From: Clostridiales bacterium
Lineage (GTDB): Bacteria; Bacillota; Clostridia; Oscillospirales; Oscillospiraceae
Direction: 5' to 3'
Assembly (NCBI GenBank): GCA_019418025.1
Contig: DYCR01000013.1
Coordinates: forward strand, 1 to 47,700
Length of the DNA: 47,700 bases
The notes under the pieces are model-generated. The model ran no database searches. It was not told the DNA's origin and was given only the letters and a program-made list of their open reading frames with translations. Position numbers and translations under genes: made by a program. Shown piece by piece: positions 16,276-24,581 of this stretch. Position 1 is the first letter of the stretch; every line of letters starts with the position of its first letter.

Positions 16276-16617
16276 TTACACCAGCTCGATGACTGCCATC
16301 TCAGCAGCATCACCGCGGCGCTCACCAATGCGAGTCACTCTGGTGTAGCCGCCGTTACGGTCAGCGTACTTGGGAGCGATCTCCTTGAACAGCTTATGAG
16401 CAACATCTTCCTTGGTGATGAAGCTCAGAGCTCTGCGGTAAGCAGCCAGGTTGCCCTTCTTGCCCAGGGTGATCATCTTCTCAACCACGGGCTGGATTTC
16501 CTTAGCGCGGTAGAAAGTGGTCTCCATCTTGCCGTTCTCCAGCAGATCGGTAACCTGCTGACGCAGCATAGCTCTTCTCTGAGTGCTGGTTTTGCCCAGC
16601 TTACGAGTGCCAAACAT
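16276..16617 (-). CDS. rplQ: Large ribosomal subunit protein bL17
   Basis: 113 residues, the bacterial short form. Family blocks KLGKTSTQRRAMLR, the METTFYRAKEIQPVVEKMITLGK core and the C-terminal GGYTRVTRIGERRGDAAEMAVIELV are all present. bL17 binds 23S rRNA near the exit tunnel. It is the last gene of the cluster, 30 bases after rpoA. Confidence 0.98.
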   Translation of the reverse strand: MFGTRKLGKTSTQRRAMLRQQVTDLLENGKMETTFYRAKEIQPVVEKMITLGKKGNLAAYRRALSFITKEDVAHKLFKEIAPKYADRNGGYTRVTRIGERRGDAAEMAVIELV

Positions 16618-16647
16618 GAACGTTTCCTCCTTACTTGAAAGGTTAAC

Positions 16648-17607
16648 TTAGTTGTTGCTGCCAGAATCGTCACTGGCTAGGGACAGACCCATCATCTCGA
16701 GCTTCTTCTGTACCTCGTCCAGAGACTTCTTGCCCATGTTACGCACCTTCATCATATCCTCGCCGGTCTTGTTAATCAGATCGGCAACGGTGTTGATGTT
16801 AGCACGCTTCAGGCAGTTAAAGCTGCGGACGGACAGATCCAGCTCATCAATGGTCATTGCCAGCTTGGCATCAGGTCTGTCGGAAGTCTTCTCCACCACA
16901 GTGGTGCTTGCGCCCACAGTATCAGACAGATTGGTGAACAGGCTCAGGTGGTCGGCCATGATCTTTGCACCCAGGCTCACAGCGTCGCGAGCAGAGATGG
17001 TGGAATCAGTCCAAACCTCCAGAGTCAGCTTGTCAAAATCGGTCATGTTACCCACACGAGTGTTTTCCACGGTGTAGTTCACCTTGTAAACAGGGGTGTA
17101 GATGGAGTCGATGGGAATTACACCGATGGGAGTCTGTGCAGTCTTATTCCGGTCAGAGGACACGTAACCACGGCCGTGGCTCATCGTGATCTCCATGTTA
17201 AAGGTTGCATCGGGGCTGAGTGTGCAGATCAGCAGGTCAGGGTTGAGGATCTCAACCTCGCCGTCTGCCTTAATGTCACCGGCTCTGACTTCGCAGGGAC
17301 CGACGGCATCAATGTAAACGGTCTTGACCCCCTGACAATGAAGCTTTGCAATAATACGCTTCACGTTCAGGACGATCTCAGTCACGTCTTCCTTTACACC
17401 GGGAACGGTAGAGAACTCATGCTGGACACCGGCAATCTTAACAGAGGTCGCCGCAGTGCCGGGCAGGCTGGACAGCAGAATCCGACGCAGGGAGTTACCC
17501 AGTGTGGTGCCGTAGCCGCGCTCCAGAGGCTCTACCACATACTTGCCGTATGCAATATCCTCCACAGAATCCATACAGGTAATACGAGGCTTTTCAATTT
17601 CTACCAT
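16648..17607 (-). CDS. rpoA: RNA polymerase alpha subunit
   Basis: 319 residues. The N-terminal assembly domain carries EPLERGYGTTLGNSLRRILLSSLPG, which dimerises and binds beta and beta'. A linker rich in Ser/Thr near residue 240 leads to the C-terminal domain (LDLSVRSFNCLKRANINTVADLI and the helix-hairpin-helix GKKSLDEVQKKL), which contacts UP elements and activators. AAGGAGG precedes the ATG. A stable hairpin lies in the spacer to rpsD. Confidence 0.98.
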   Translation of the reverse strand: MVEIEKPRITCMDSVEDIAYGKYVVEPLERGYGTTLGNSLRRILLSSLPGTAATSVKIAGVQHEFSTVPGVKEDVTEIVLNVKRIIAKLHCQGVKTVYIDAVGPCEVRAGDIKADGEVEILNPDLLICTLSPDATFNMEITMSHGRGYVSSDRNKTAQTPIGVIPIDSIYTPVYKVNYTVENTRVGNMTDFDKLTLEVWTDSTISARDAVSLGAKIMADHLSLFTNLSDTVGASTTVVEKTSDRPDAKLAMTIDELDLSVRSFNCLKRANINTVADLINKTGEDMMKVRNMGKKSLDEVQKKLEMMGLSLASDDSGSNN

Positions 17608-17631
17608 GAATCAATACCCTCCTTGTAGTGC

Positions 17632-17651
17632 GGGGTGGCGTAAACCACCCC
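17632..17651 (-). promoter_or_regulatory. Hairpin between rpsD and rpoA
   Basis: GGGGTGG (17632-17638) and CCACCCC (17645-17651) form a perfect 7-bp stem with a 6-base loop. It lies just upstream of the rpoA ribosome binding site in a 79-base spacer, long for this cluster. There is no T-tract after it on the - strand, so it is not a terminator. It may set the balance between RNA polymerase and ribosomal protein synthesis. Confidence 0.5.
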
Positions 17652-17686
17652 ACCTGAAATAGATACGAACGAAATGAGGGGGTCGA

Positions 17687-18283
17687 TTACTTGGAGTACA
17701 ACTCGACGATCAGGTGCTCGGCGATGTCGAAGTCGATGTCCGCCTTAGTGGGCATAGCAATGACCTTACCGGTAAGGGTATTCTTGTCACGGTCCAGCCA
17801 CTTGGGAGCAGCAACAAATGCATCGTCTTCCTTCAGCTTCTTGAAGAAGTTGCCGGAAACGCTCTTCTCGCTCACAGCAATGACGTCACCGGTCTTGACC
17901 AGGAAGCTGGGGATGTTGACACGGCTGCCATTGACAGTGAAGTGGCCATGGTTCACCAGCTGGCGAGCCTGGCGGCGGGTGTTGGCAAAGCCCAGACGGT
18001 AGACAACATTGTCCAGTCTGCGCTCCACGTAGGTCAGCAGCACCTCACCGGTGTTGCCCTCTGCGCGGGATGCCTTTTCATAATAATTACGGAACTGCTT
18101 TTCCTGCACACCGTAAACAAACTTGACCTTCTGCTTTTCAGTCAGCTGAGCTGCGTACTCGGACTTCTTAGCTCTTCTCTGGCCGCCGGGGTTCTTGTTG
18201 GAAGTCTTGGAATAACCCATTGCGGCAGGAGAAACGCCCAAAGTTCTGCAACGCTTCAGCACGGGCTGCATATTCTTAGCCAT
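17687..18283 (-). CDS. rpsD: Small ribosomal subunit protein uS4
   Basis: 198 residues. uS4 is a primary 16S rRNA binder and assembly starter. The S4 RNA-binding domain is visible as ERRLDNVVYRLGFANTRRQARQLVNHGHFTVNG. The N-terminus (MAKNMQPVLKRCRTLGVSP) has a single cysteine, so this is the zinc-independent (C-minus) form. In Bacillus rpsD is a separate gene; here it is inside the alpha cluster between rpsK and rpoA. Confidence 0.97.
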   Translation of the reverse strand: MAKNMQPVLKRCRTLGVSPAAMGYSKTSNKNPGGQRRAKKSEYAAQLTEKQKVKFVYGVQEKQFRNYYEKASRAEGNTGEVLLTYVERRLDNVVYRLGFANTRRQARQLVNHGHFTVNGSRVNIPSFLVKTGDVIAVSEKSVSGNFFKKLKEDDAFVAAPKWLDRDKNTLTGKVIAMPTKADIDFDIAEHLIVELYSK

Positions 18284-18309
18284 AACGTAAAATTCCTCCT
18301 ATTGCAAAA

Positions 18310-18705
18310 TCAGACACGACGTCTCTTGGGAGGACGGCAACCATTGTGAGGAATGGGAGTCACGTCCTTGATCATAACGACTTCCAGGCCTGCGGACTGC
18401 AGTGCGCGGATGGCAGCTTCACGTCCCTGGCCGGGGCCCTTAACGTAGACCTCAACGGTCTTCAGGCCGTACTCCTTTGCAGCATTGGCAGCAGTCTCAG
18501 CAGCGCTCTGTGCAGCAAAGGGGGTGGACTTTCTGGAGCCACGGAAGCCCAGACCGCCGGAGGAAGCCCAGCTCAGGGCATTGCCTTCCAGGTCGGTGAT
18601 GGTGACCATGGTGTTGTTGAAAGAGGAACGGATATGTGCCGCGCCCTTCTCAACTACCTTGCGCTCTCTGCGGCGCTTGACAACCTTCTTAGTAGTTTTA
18701 GCCAT
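18310..18705 (-). CDS. rpsK: Small ribosomal subunit protein uS11
   Basis: 131 residues. Characteristic blocks are AHIRSSFNNTMVTITD, GFRGSRKSTPFAAQ and the C-terminal DVTPIPHNGCRPPKRRRV. It forms part of the platform of the 30S subunit near the mRNA exit. It has a good ribosome binding site and a 15-base gap to rpsM. Confidence 0.98.
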   Translation of the reverse strand: MAKTTKKVVKRRRERKVVEKGAAHIRSSFNNTMVTITDLEGNALSWASSGGLGFRGSRKSTPFAAQSAAETAANAAKEYGLKTVEVYVKGPGQGREAAIRALQSAGLEVVMIKDVTPIPHNGCRPPKRRRV

Positions 18706-18720
18706 GTTACATATCCCTCC

Positions 18721-19089
18721 TTACTTCTTCTTATTGGCGATGGTCTTCTTGGGACCCTTACGGGTACGAGCGTTGGTCTTAGTACGCTGACCATGCACGG
18801 GCAGACCACGGCGATGACGCAGGCCGCGGTAGCAGCCGATCTCAGACAGACGCTTGATGTTCATAGCAGTCTCTCTGCGCAGGTCACCTTCGATGGTGTA
18901 GTTATGCTCGATGGCTTCACGGAGCTGAGCCTCCTGGTCCTCAGTCAGATCCTTGACACGGGTGTCAGGGCTGATGCCAGTCTTCTCCAGAATCTCCTTG
19001 GCGCGGGTTGCGCCGATGCCATAGATATAAGTCAGACCAATTTCAATACGCTTTTCGCGGGGCAGGTCAATACCAGCAATACGTGCCAT
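18721..19089 (-). CDS. rpsM: Small ribosomal subunit protein uS13
   Basis: 122 residues. RIAGIDLPREKRIEIGLTYIYGIG opens the protein, and RGLRHRRGLPVHGQRTKTNARTRKG is the basic tail that reaches between the head of the 30S subunit and the P-site tRNA. It follows rpmJ by 19 bases. Confidence 0.98.
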   Translation of the reverse strand: MARIAGIDLPREKRIEIGLTYIYGIGATRAKEILEKTGISPDTRVKDLTEDQEAQLREAIEHNYTIEGDLRRETAMNIKRLSEIGCYRGLRHRRGLPVHGQRTKTNARTRKGPKKTIANKKK

Positions 19090-19108
19090 ATTCTTTCAGC
19101 ACCTCCTA

Positions 19109-19222
19109 TTAGCCTTGTCTCTGCTTGTGTTTGGGGTTTTCGCAAATTACCATAACGCGACCCTTGCGCTTGATGATTTTGCACTTTTCGCACATGGGTT
19201 TAACGGACGGTCTTACCTTCAT
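19109..19222 (-). CDS. rpmJ: Large ribosomal subunit protein bL36
   Basis: 37 residues, MKVRPSVKPMCEKCK at the start and ENPKHKQRQG at the end. The zinc-binding set C-x2-C-x12-C-x4-H is intact, so this is the zinc-dependent form. GGAGG lies nine bases before the ATG. It is the usual neighbour of infA and rpsM in bacteria. Confidence 0.97.
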   Translation of the reverse strand: MKVRPSVKPMCEKCKIIKRKGRVMVICENPKHKQRQG

Positions 19223-19257
19223 ACTGTTTAACCTCCATATGAGAACGAATCTCGGTT

Positions 19258-19476
19258 TTACTTACTTCTCCACGTGATCCGACCCTGAGTCAGATCGTAG
19301 GGAGACATTTGAACGGTTACCTTGTCACCGGGCAAGATTTTGATGAAGTTCATCCTAAGCTTGCCGGAAATGTGTGCCAGAATGGTGTGACCGTTGCCAA
19401 TGTCAACGGTAAACATTGCATTCGGCAGCGCATCGACAACGATGCCCTCAATTTCGATTACGTCGTCCTTTGCCAA
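19258..19476 (-). CDS. infA: Translation initiation factor IF-1
   Basis: 72 residues, the standard length. A single S1-like OB fold is visible with EGIVVDALPNAMFTVDIGNGHTILAHISGK and the end DLTQGRITWRSK. IF-1 occupies the A site of the 30S subunit during initiation. It follows the KOW-domain gene by four bases. Confidence 0.98.
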   Translation of the reverse strand: MAKDDVIEIEGIVVDALPNAMFTVDIGNGHTILAHISGKLRMNFIKILPGDKVTVQMSPYDLTQGRITWRSK

Positions 19477-19480
19477 GATT

Positions 19481-19783
19481 TTAACCTCCTTGGTTGTGAC
19501 TGTTTACCTCCTGGCTCAAATAAGCCAGGTCCTTGCGTAATTCGCTGTTGAGTACTTTGTCGCCGCTTTGAATTTTCGCAGCAACTCTGGTCTCAGCGCG
19601 AAGGACTTTTCTTACATGCTTTATTTTCTTCAGTTTGGGCTTTTCCAAAGAGCGATCCTTACCATTGACTAACTCCACATACACACCATCTGTTCTGATA
19701 ACGTAGAACAGTTGCCCGGAGTCTCTGCCCGCGGTGGAAGCTACTACATCCGAAATACATATATCAGGTTTGCCTGGTTCCAT
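19481..19783 (-). CDS. KOW-domain RNA-binding protein
   Basis: 100 residues from the ATG at 19783. A TTG at 19789, overlapping the map stop codon, would add two residues; the ATG has the better spacing to its GAAGGG site. The N-terminal half is a KOW-type small beta-barrel (ICISDVVASTAGRDSGQLFYVIRTDGVYVELVNGKDR) like that of eukaryotic/archaeal L14e-L27e proteins. A basic segment (KPKLKKIKHVRKVL) follows, then a helical tail. The gene occurs between map and infA in many Clostridia. Its role is not established; RNA or ribosome binding is likely. Confidence 0.85.
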   Translation of the reverse strand: MEPGKPDICISDVVASTAGRDSGQLFYVIRTDGVYVELVNGKDRSLEKPKLKKIKHVRKVLRAETRVAAKIQSGDKVLNSELRKDLAYLSQEVNSHNQGG

Positions 19784-19785
19784 AA

Positions 19786-20541
19786 TCAAAGCCCTTCGAT
19801 GACGGTGAGTATTTCCGGCTCGCCGTCGGTGATGAGTACAGTATTTTCATAGTGGGCAGCCAATTTACCATCAGCTGTGACGGTGGTCCAGCGATCCTTC
19901 AGAACGCGCACCTCATGGGTGCCGACATTCACCATGGGCTCGATGGCCAGTGTCATACCCGGCAGCAGCCGGGGTCCACGCCCCGGAGGTCCGAAATTCG
20001 GTACCTCGGGTTCTTCGTGCAATCGTGCGCCGACGCCGTGACCTACGAAAGAGCGCACAATTGAAAAACCGTTAGACTCCACATGCTTTTGAACGGCGTG
20101 GGAGATGTCGGACACACGTTGTCCGCGTTTTGCGTACTTCAATCCTTCAAAGAAGCTCTGGCGGGTCACATCAATGAGCCGCTGTGCTTCGTCGGAAATG
20201 GTACCGCATGCAAAAGTAGCAGCACAATCGCCATGAAATCCCTTGTAGAATGCACCCACATCTACGCTGACGATATCGCCATCCTTCAGAACGTATTCAC
20301 CGGGAATACCGTGGATAACAACCTCGTTGACGCTGACACAAGCGCTTCCGGGGAAGCCGCCATAGCCGAGGAACGACGGTTTCGCGCCCTGACTCACGAT
20401 AAAATCGTGAACAGCTTTATCAATCTCCTTCGTCGTAACGCCGGGTCTTACCATTTTCCCTGCCAAAGCACGGGCTGCCGCGGTAATCTTACAAGCCTGA
20501 CGCATAGACTGAAGCTCATGTTCATTTTTAATTGCGATCAT
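19786..20541 (-). CDS. map: Methionine aminopeptidase, type I
   Basis: 251 residues. It removes the initiator methionine from new proteins after deformylation. The two-metal site is complete: Asp in VSVDVGAF, Asp in FHGDCAATF, His in FVGHGVGARLHEEPEVPNFG, Glu in LAIEPM and a final Glu in HYENTVLIT. There is no N-terminal zinc or SH3-binding extension, as usual in bacteria. It overlaps the adk stop by ATGA, suggesting translational coupling. Confidence 0.97.
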   Translation of the reverse strand: MIAIKNEHELQSMRQACKITAAARALAGKMVRPGVTTKEIDKAVHDFIVSQGAKPSFLGYGGFPGSACVSVNEVVIHGIPGEYVLKDGDIVSVDVGAFYKGFHGDCAATFACGTISDEAQRLIDVTRQSFFEGLKYAKRGQRVSDISHAVQKHVESNGFSIVRSFVGHGVGARLHEEPEVPNFGPPGRGPRLLPGMTLAIEPMVNVGTHEVRVLKDRWTTVTADGKLAAHYENTVLITDGEPEILTVIEGL

Positions 20542-21176
20542 ACATTTGCACCGATTTTTTCCAAGATCTCAGCTGTGATCTTCTGGATGGGCTGATTTCC
20601 TTCCACCGTGCGCAGATTTCCGCGCTTGGCGTAGAAGTCCTTCAGCACCTCGGTCTCCTCATGGTAGACCTTCAGACGCTTCTGGACTGTCTCGGGTGTG
20701 TCATCCTTACGGATCGCCACTTCAGCACCGCAGCTGTCACAAATACCTTCAACCTTGGTGGGATTGGCGACGATGTGATAGCTTGCGCCGCACTTAGAGC
20801 AGACACGGCGGCCGGTCATACGGCCTTCGATCACAGAATCGTCAATCTCGATAGAAACAACATGGTCGATCCGGATGCCCTTTGCCTCCAGAGCCTCGGC
20901 CTGGGCCAGGGTGCGAGGCACCCCGTCCAGAATAAAGCCCTTGGCGCAGTCAGCCTGAGCGACGCGCTCTGCAACGATCCCGAGAATGACTTCATCGGGA
21001 ACGAGCAGACCGTTTTCCATGTAGTGTTTTGCTTGTTTTCCAATCTCCGTTCCATTGGCCATAGCCTCACGGAGCATGTTGCCGGTGGAGATGGAGGGAA
21101 TCCCCAGAGCCTCCACAAGAAGCTCTGCCTGAGTACCCTTACCAGCACCGGGTGCACCCAACAGAATCATATTCAT
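20538..21176 (-). CDS. adk: Adenylate kinase
   Basis: 212 residues. It interconverts ATP + AMP and 2 ADP. The P-loop is GAPGAGKGT at residues 7-15. The LID domain contains a zinc-type four-cysteine site (CSKCGASYH, then CDSCG), common in Gram-positives. DGVPRTLAQAEAL and the VYHEETEVLKDFY helix are present. It lies 17 bases after secY and overlaps map. Confidence 0.98.
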   Translation of the reverse strand: MNMILLGAPGAGKGTQAELLVEALGIPSISTGNMLREAMANGTEIGKQAKHYMENGLLVPDEVILGIVAERVAQADCAKGFILDGVPRTLAQAEALEAKGIRIDHVVSIEIDDSVIEGRMTGRRVCSKCGASYHIVANPTKVEGICDSCGAEVAIRKDDTPETVQKRLKVYHEETEVLKDFYAKRGNLRTVEGNQPIQKITAEILEKIGANV

Positions 21177-21193
21177 TCTTCTGCACCCCTTTC

Positions 21194-22471
21194 TTAATCG
21201 AGGAAGCCCTTATAGTGACGCATCAGCATCTGAGCTTCGATAGCCTTCACAGTTTCCAGTGCAACACCCACAACGATGATGACGGAGGTACCGCCGATCG
21301 CGAGGTTCTGGACGGAAGCCATGATGTTACCTGCAATGATGGGCAGCAGTGCCACAACAGACAGGTAGACAGAGCCAAATACAACGATCTTGCCGATGAC
21401 CTTCTGGATGAATTCTGCGGTGGGCTTGCCCGGACGGAAGCCGGGGATAAATCCGCCGTTTTTCTTCAGGTTGTTGGAGATCTCAACAGGATCATACTGG
21501 ATCGCTGCATAGAACCAGCCGAAGAAGAAGATCAGAACGAAATAGCTGATTGCATAGAATGCAGAGTGCTGATTGCTGATGTTGATCAGGAACTGCACAA
21601 AGCCATTTTCAGAGGTACCGGTGGGGTTGGTGAATGCAAAGATGGTGGGCATGATGCTCACGATAGACTGGGCGAAGATAACGGGCATAACACCGGACAT
21701 GCTGACCTTGATGGGCAGATTGGTGTTCTGACCGCCGTAAACCTTACGGCCAACCACACGCTTTGCATACTGAATGGGAATCCGGCGCTCTGCATCATTG
21801 ATGAAGATGATGAACAGGACCAGAGCCACCATGCCGACCAGAACGATCAGCACATGCCACCAAACCATGGTGAACATCATGTTAACCATAGCGGGCAGAC
21901 GAGAAACGATGTTAGCAAACAGGATCAGAGAGATACCGTTGCCGATACCGAACTCGGTGATCTGCTCACCCAGCCACATAACCGCAGCAGAACCGGCGGT
22001 GAATGCCAGAATAATAACCAGCGCAGGCATAAAGCCCTTTTCCGTTACGATGTTGTTATTGGCAGCCATTGTGTAGTATGCCCAGCCCATCAGCAGACCC
22101 AAGCCCACAGTTGTGTAGCGAGTGATCAGGTTCAGCTTCTTCTTGCCTTCCTCGCCCTCTTCCTTTGCCATACGCTCAAGAGCGGGGATGGCAACGGTGA
22201 GCAGCTGGATGATAATGGAAGCGTTGATGTAGGGCTGGATACCCAGCGCAAGTACGGTTGCCTGTGAGAAGGCAGAGCCGGACATTGCGTTGTACAGGCC
22301 CAAAATCGTGTTGCTCAGGACTTCGTCAAAGTACGTAGTCAGAGTGTTAACATCGATATAAGGAACTGGAATTACGTTACCGATGCGATAAAGCAGCAGT
22401 ACGAGCACAGTGAATAACAACTTCTTGCGAAGTTCGGGAATTTTCCAGGCGTTCTGCAGCGTGCTTAGCAC
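21194..22471 (-). CDS. secY: Protein translocase subunit SecY
   Basis: 425 residues with ten membrane helices; the main channel of the Sec translocon. Conserved elements include the plug-region start NALSGSA-like NAMSGSAFSQATVLALGIQPYINASII and the long cytoplasmic loops around TNLPIKVSMSGVMPVIFA and FRPGKPTAEFI. The gene starts with GTG directly after the rplO stop codon, so its GAGGTGG ribosome binding site lies inside the end of rplO. Confidence 0.98.
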   Translation of the reverse strand: MLSTLQNAWKIPELRKKLLFTVLVLLLYRIGNVIPVPYIDVNTLTTYFDEVLSNTILGLYNAMSGSAFSQATVLALGIQPYINASIIIQLLTVAIPALERMAKEEGEEGKKKLNLITRYTTVGLGLLMGWAYYTMAANNNIVTEKGFMPALVIILAFTAGSAAVMWLGEQITEFGIGNGISLILFANIVSRLPAMVNMMFTMVWWHVLIVLVGMVALVLFIIFINDAERRIPIQYAKRVVGRKVYGGQNTNLPIKVSMSGVMPVIFAQSIVSIMPTIFAFTNPTGTSENGFVQFLINISNQHSAFYAISYFVLIFFFGWFYAAIQYDPVEISNNLKKNGGFIPGFRPGKPTAEFIQKVIGKIVVFGSVYLSVVALLPIIAGNIMASVQNLAIGGTSVIIVVGVALETVKAIEAQMLMRHYKGFLD

Positions 22472-22912
22472 TTAGACCACCTCGGCCTTTCCACCTGCCT
22501 GCTCGATCTTAGTCTTAGCAGATTCGGAGAAAGCCGCAGCCTTTACAGTGATCTTCTTGGTCAGGTTACCGTTGGACAGGACCTTCAGACCGTAGGGGCA
22601 ATCATGGATGATACCCTTTTCGATCAGTGCAGCAGCATCGACAACAGCGCCATCCTCAAACTGATTCAGGCAAGCCACATTGACAGCAGTCAGGGGCTTT
22701 GCATAAATGTTTGTGAAGCCGCGCTTGGGGACACGACGGACCAGAGGCATCTGGCCGCCTTCAAAGCCGATACGAGTCTTGCCGCCGGAACGAGCATGCT
22801 GACCCTTGTGGCCACGGCCACCGGTCTTACCGTTGCCGGTACCGATGCCACGGCCCTTGCGCTTGCCTACGTGAGTAGAACCAGCGACAGGAGAAAGTTC
22901 ATGAAGTTTCAT
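22472..22912 (-). CDS. rplO: Large ribosomal subunit protein uL15
   Basis: 146 residues from the ATG at 22912. An upstream in-frame ATG at 22933 lies inside rpmD and would add seven residues, but an AGGAGG site sits correctly before 22912 and MKLHELSP is the usual N-terminus. The Gly/Lys-rich N-terminal region (GKRKGRGIGTGNGKTGGRGHKGQHAR) threads through 23S rRNA. Stop and secY start are adjacent. Confidence 0.97.
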   Translation of the reverse strand: MKLHELSPVAGSTHVGKRKGRGIGTGNGKTGGRGHKGQHARSGGKTRIGFEGGQMPLVRRVPKRGFTNIYAKPLTAVNVACLNQFEDGAVVDAAALIEKGIIHDCPYGLKVLSNGNLTKKITVKAAAFSESAKTKIEQAGGKAEVV

Positions 22913-22925
22913 TCTAAGCTCCTCC

Positions 22926-23108
22926 TTATTCAACTTCGGTGACCTGCAGCAGGTAGCCGATCTTGGCGATCTTGCCGCGGGTCTGAGTGTTATCGGGCTG
23001 GATGGTCACATTGCCGATCTTGCGCAGGCCCAGGGACTCTGCGGTAGCGATGTGCTTTTCCAGACGGCCGTTCAGGCTCTTAACCAGCGTAATTTTCAGG
23101 TTTGCCAT
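22926..23108 (-). CDS. rpmD: Large ribosomal subunit protein uL30
   Basis: 60 residues, single domain, LKITLVKSLNGR at the start and SLGLRKIGN-TIQPDNTQTRGKI in the middle, ending in a short acidic tail. It is in its usual place between rpsE and rplO. Confidence 0.97.
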   Translation of the reverse strand: MANLKITLVKSLNGRLEKHIATAESLGLRKIGNVTIQPDNTQTRGKIAKIGYLLQVTEVE

Positions 23109-23122
23109 GTTAATTGCCCTCC

Positions 23123-23629
23123 TTAACCAACGATTTCTTCAACGCTCTTGCCCCGGATAGCAGCAACCTGCTCGGGGGTGCGCAGGGACTCCAGACCAGC
23201 CATAGTAGCCTTAACGACGTTCTGGGGGTTGTTGGAGCGCAGGCACTTAGCGCAAATGTTCTTGATACCCACAGCCTCGACAACTGCACGGACAGCGCCG
23301 CCTGCGATAACACCGGTACCTTCGGGAGCGGGCTTCAGCAGAACGGTGCCGGCACCGAAGATGCCGATCACTTCGTGGGGGATGGTGGAGCCAGCCAGGC
23401 TGACCTTGACCATATTCTTCTTAGCGTCGGCAATGCCCTTGATGATTGCCTCGGAAACCTCGGCAGCCTTACCCAGACCATAGCCAACAGTGCCCTTACC
23501 GTCGCCGACGACGACCAGAGCAGAGAACTTCATAACGCGGCCGCCCTTGACAGTCTTGGAGACCCGGTTCAGGTAGACGACCTTCTCAATGAGCTCGGGA
23601 GCTTCATTGTTAGACTTGTTGTAAGCCAT
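23123..23629 (-). CDS. rpsE: Small ribosomal subunit protein uS5
   Basis: 168 residues. The N-terminal double-stranded RNA-binding domain shows VVYLNRVSKTVKGGRVMKFSALVVVGDG and the C-terminal domain shows GTGVIAGGAVRAVVEAVGI. uS5 helps to form the mRNA entry tunnel and influences decoding accuracy. Confidence 0.98.
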   Translation of the reverse strand: MAYNKSNNEAPELIEKVVYLNRVSKTVKGGRVMKFSALVVVGDGKGTVGYGLGKAAEVSEAIIKGIADAKKNMVKVSLAGSTIPHEVIGIFGAGTVLLKPAPEGTGVIAGGAVRAVVEAVGIKNICAKCLRSNNPQNVVKATMAGLESLRTPEQVAAIRGKSVEEIVG

Positions 23630-23648
23630 ATCTTTTCCTCCTCTACAC

Positions 23649-24008
23649 TTAGAACTTCAGGCCGCCTTCACGGGCGCCCTCAGCCAGAGCAGCGACACGG
23701 CCGTGGAAAATGTAACCGCCGCGGTCGAAAACGACTTCTTCGATGCCCTTTTCCTTGGCACGCTCAGCCAGCACCAGGCCAACCTTCTTTGCACCTTCGC
23801 AGTTGCCGGTAGTGCCCTCAAATGCCTTTTCCAGTGTATTGGCGGAAACCAAAGTAACGCCGTTGACATCATCGATGATCTGGGCGTAAATGTTCGCATT
23901 ACTACGGAAAACATTCAGGCGGGGACGCTCGGGGGTGCCGGAAATCTTGCCACGAACACGGGTATGACGCTTCAGGCGCATTGCATTCTTATTGATCTTG
24001 CTAACCAT
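23649..24008 (-). CDS. rplR: Large ribosomal subunit protein uL18
   Basis: 119 residues. RLKRHTRVRGKISGTPERPRLNVFRSNANIYAQIIDD at the start and VVFDRGGYIFHGRVAALAEGAREGGLKF at the end are standard. uL18 binds 5S rRNA in the central protuberance. Confidence 0.98.
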   Translation of the reverse strand: MVSKINKNAMRLKRHTRVRGKISGTPERPRLNVFRSNANIYAQIIDDVNGVTLVSANTLEKAFEGTTGNCEGAKKVGLVLAERAKEKGIEEVVFDRGGYIFHGRVAALAEGAREGGLKF

Positions 24009-24023
24009 TTCAGCACACCTCCA

Positions 24024-24569
24024 TTACTTCTTGCCACCGGTCTTACCAACCTTGCGGCGGATGACCTCAGTGGTGTATTTGATACCCTTGCCCTTGTAAG
24101 GCTCGGGGGGGCGCTTTGCACGGACCTCGGCAGCAAACTGACCGACGACCTGCTTGTCAATGCCCTTAACGATGATCTTGTTGGGAGTGGGGCACTCGAC
24201 CTTGATGCCCTCGATCTCTTCCATGATGACCTCATGGGAGAAGCCCAGACGCATGACCAGCTGCTTGCCCTTCATCTCCACACGGAAGCCGACGCCGTTG
24301 ACGTCCAGCTCCTTGGAGTAACCCTTGGAAACACCCTCGACCATGTTTGCGATCAGGGTACGGGTCAGACCATGCAGGCTCTTGTGCAGATGCTCTTCGT
24401 CGGGACGGCCGACAGTCAGAACATTGCCCTCAACATTGATGATCATGTCGGGGTGCATGGCCTTTGTCAGTGTGCCCATGGGGCCAGTGACGGTGATCAC
24501 GTTGCCCTCGGCAACGTTCACAGTAACGCCTGCGGGAATTTCGACAGGCTTCTTACCAATTCTAGACAT
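24024..24569 (-). CDS. rplF: Large ribosomal subunit protein uL6
   Basis: 181 residues, two repeated alpha/beta domains. MSRIGKKPVEIPAGVTV opens the protein; KRPPEPYKGKGIKY near the end is the 23S rRNA contact motif. It lies between rpsH and rplR as in most bacteria. Confidence 0.98.
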   Translation of the reverse strand: MSRIGKKPVEIPAGVTVNVAEGNVITVTGPMGTLTKAMHPDMIINVEGNVLTVGRPDEEHLHKSLHGLTRTLIANMVEGVSKGYSKELDVNGVGFRVEMKGKQLVMRLGFSHEVIMEEIEGIKVECPTPNKIIVKGIDKQVVGQFAAEVRAKRPPEPYKGKGIKYTTEVIRRKVGKTGGKK

Positions 24570-24581
24570 ACCGTAACCTCC

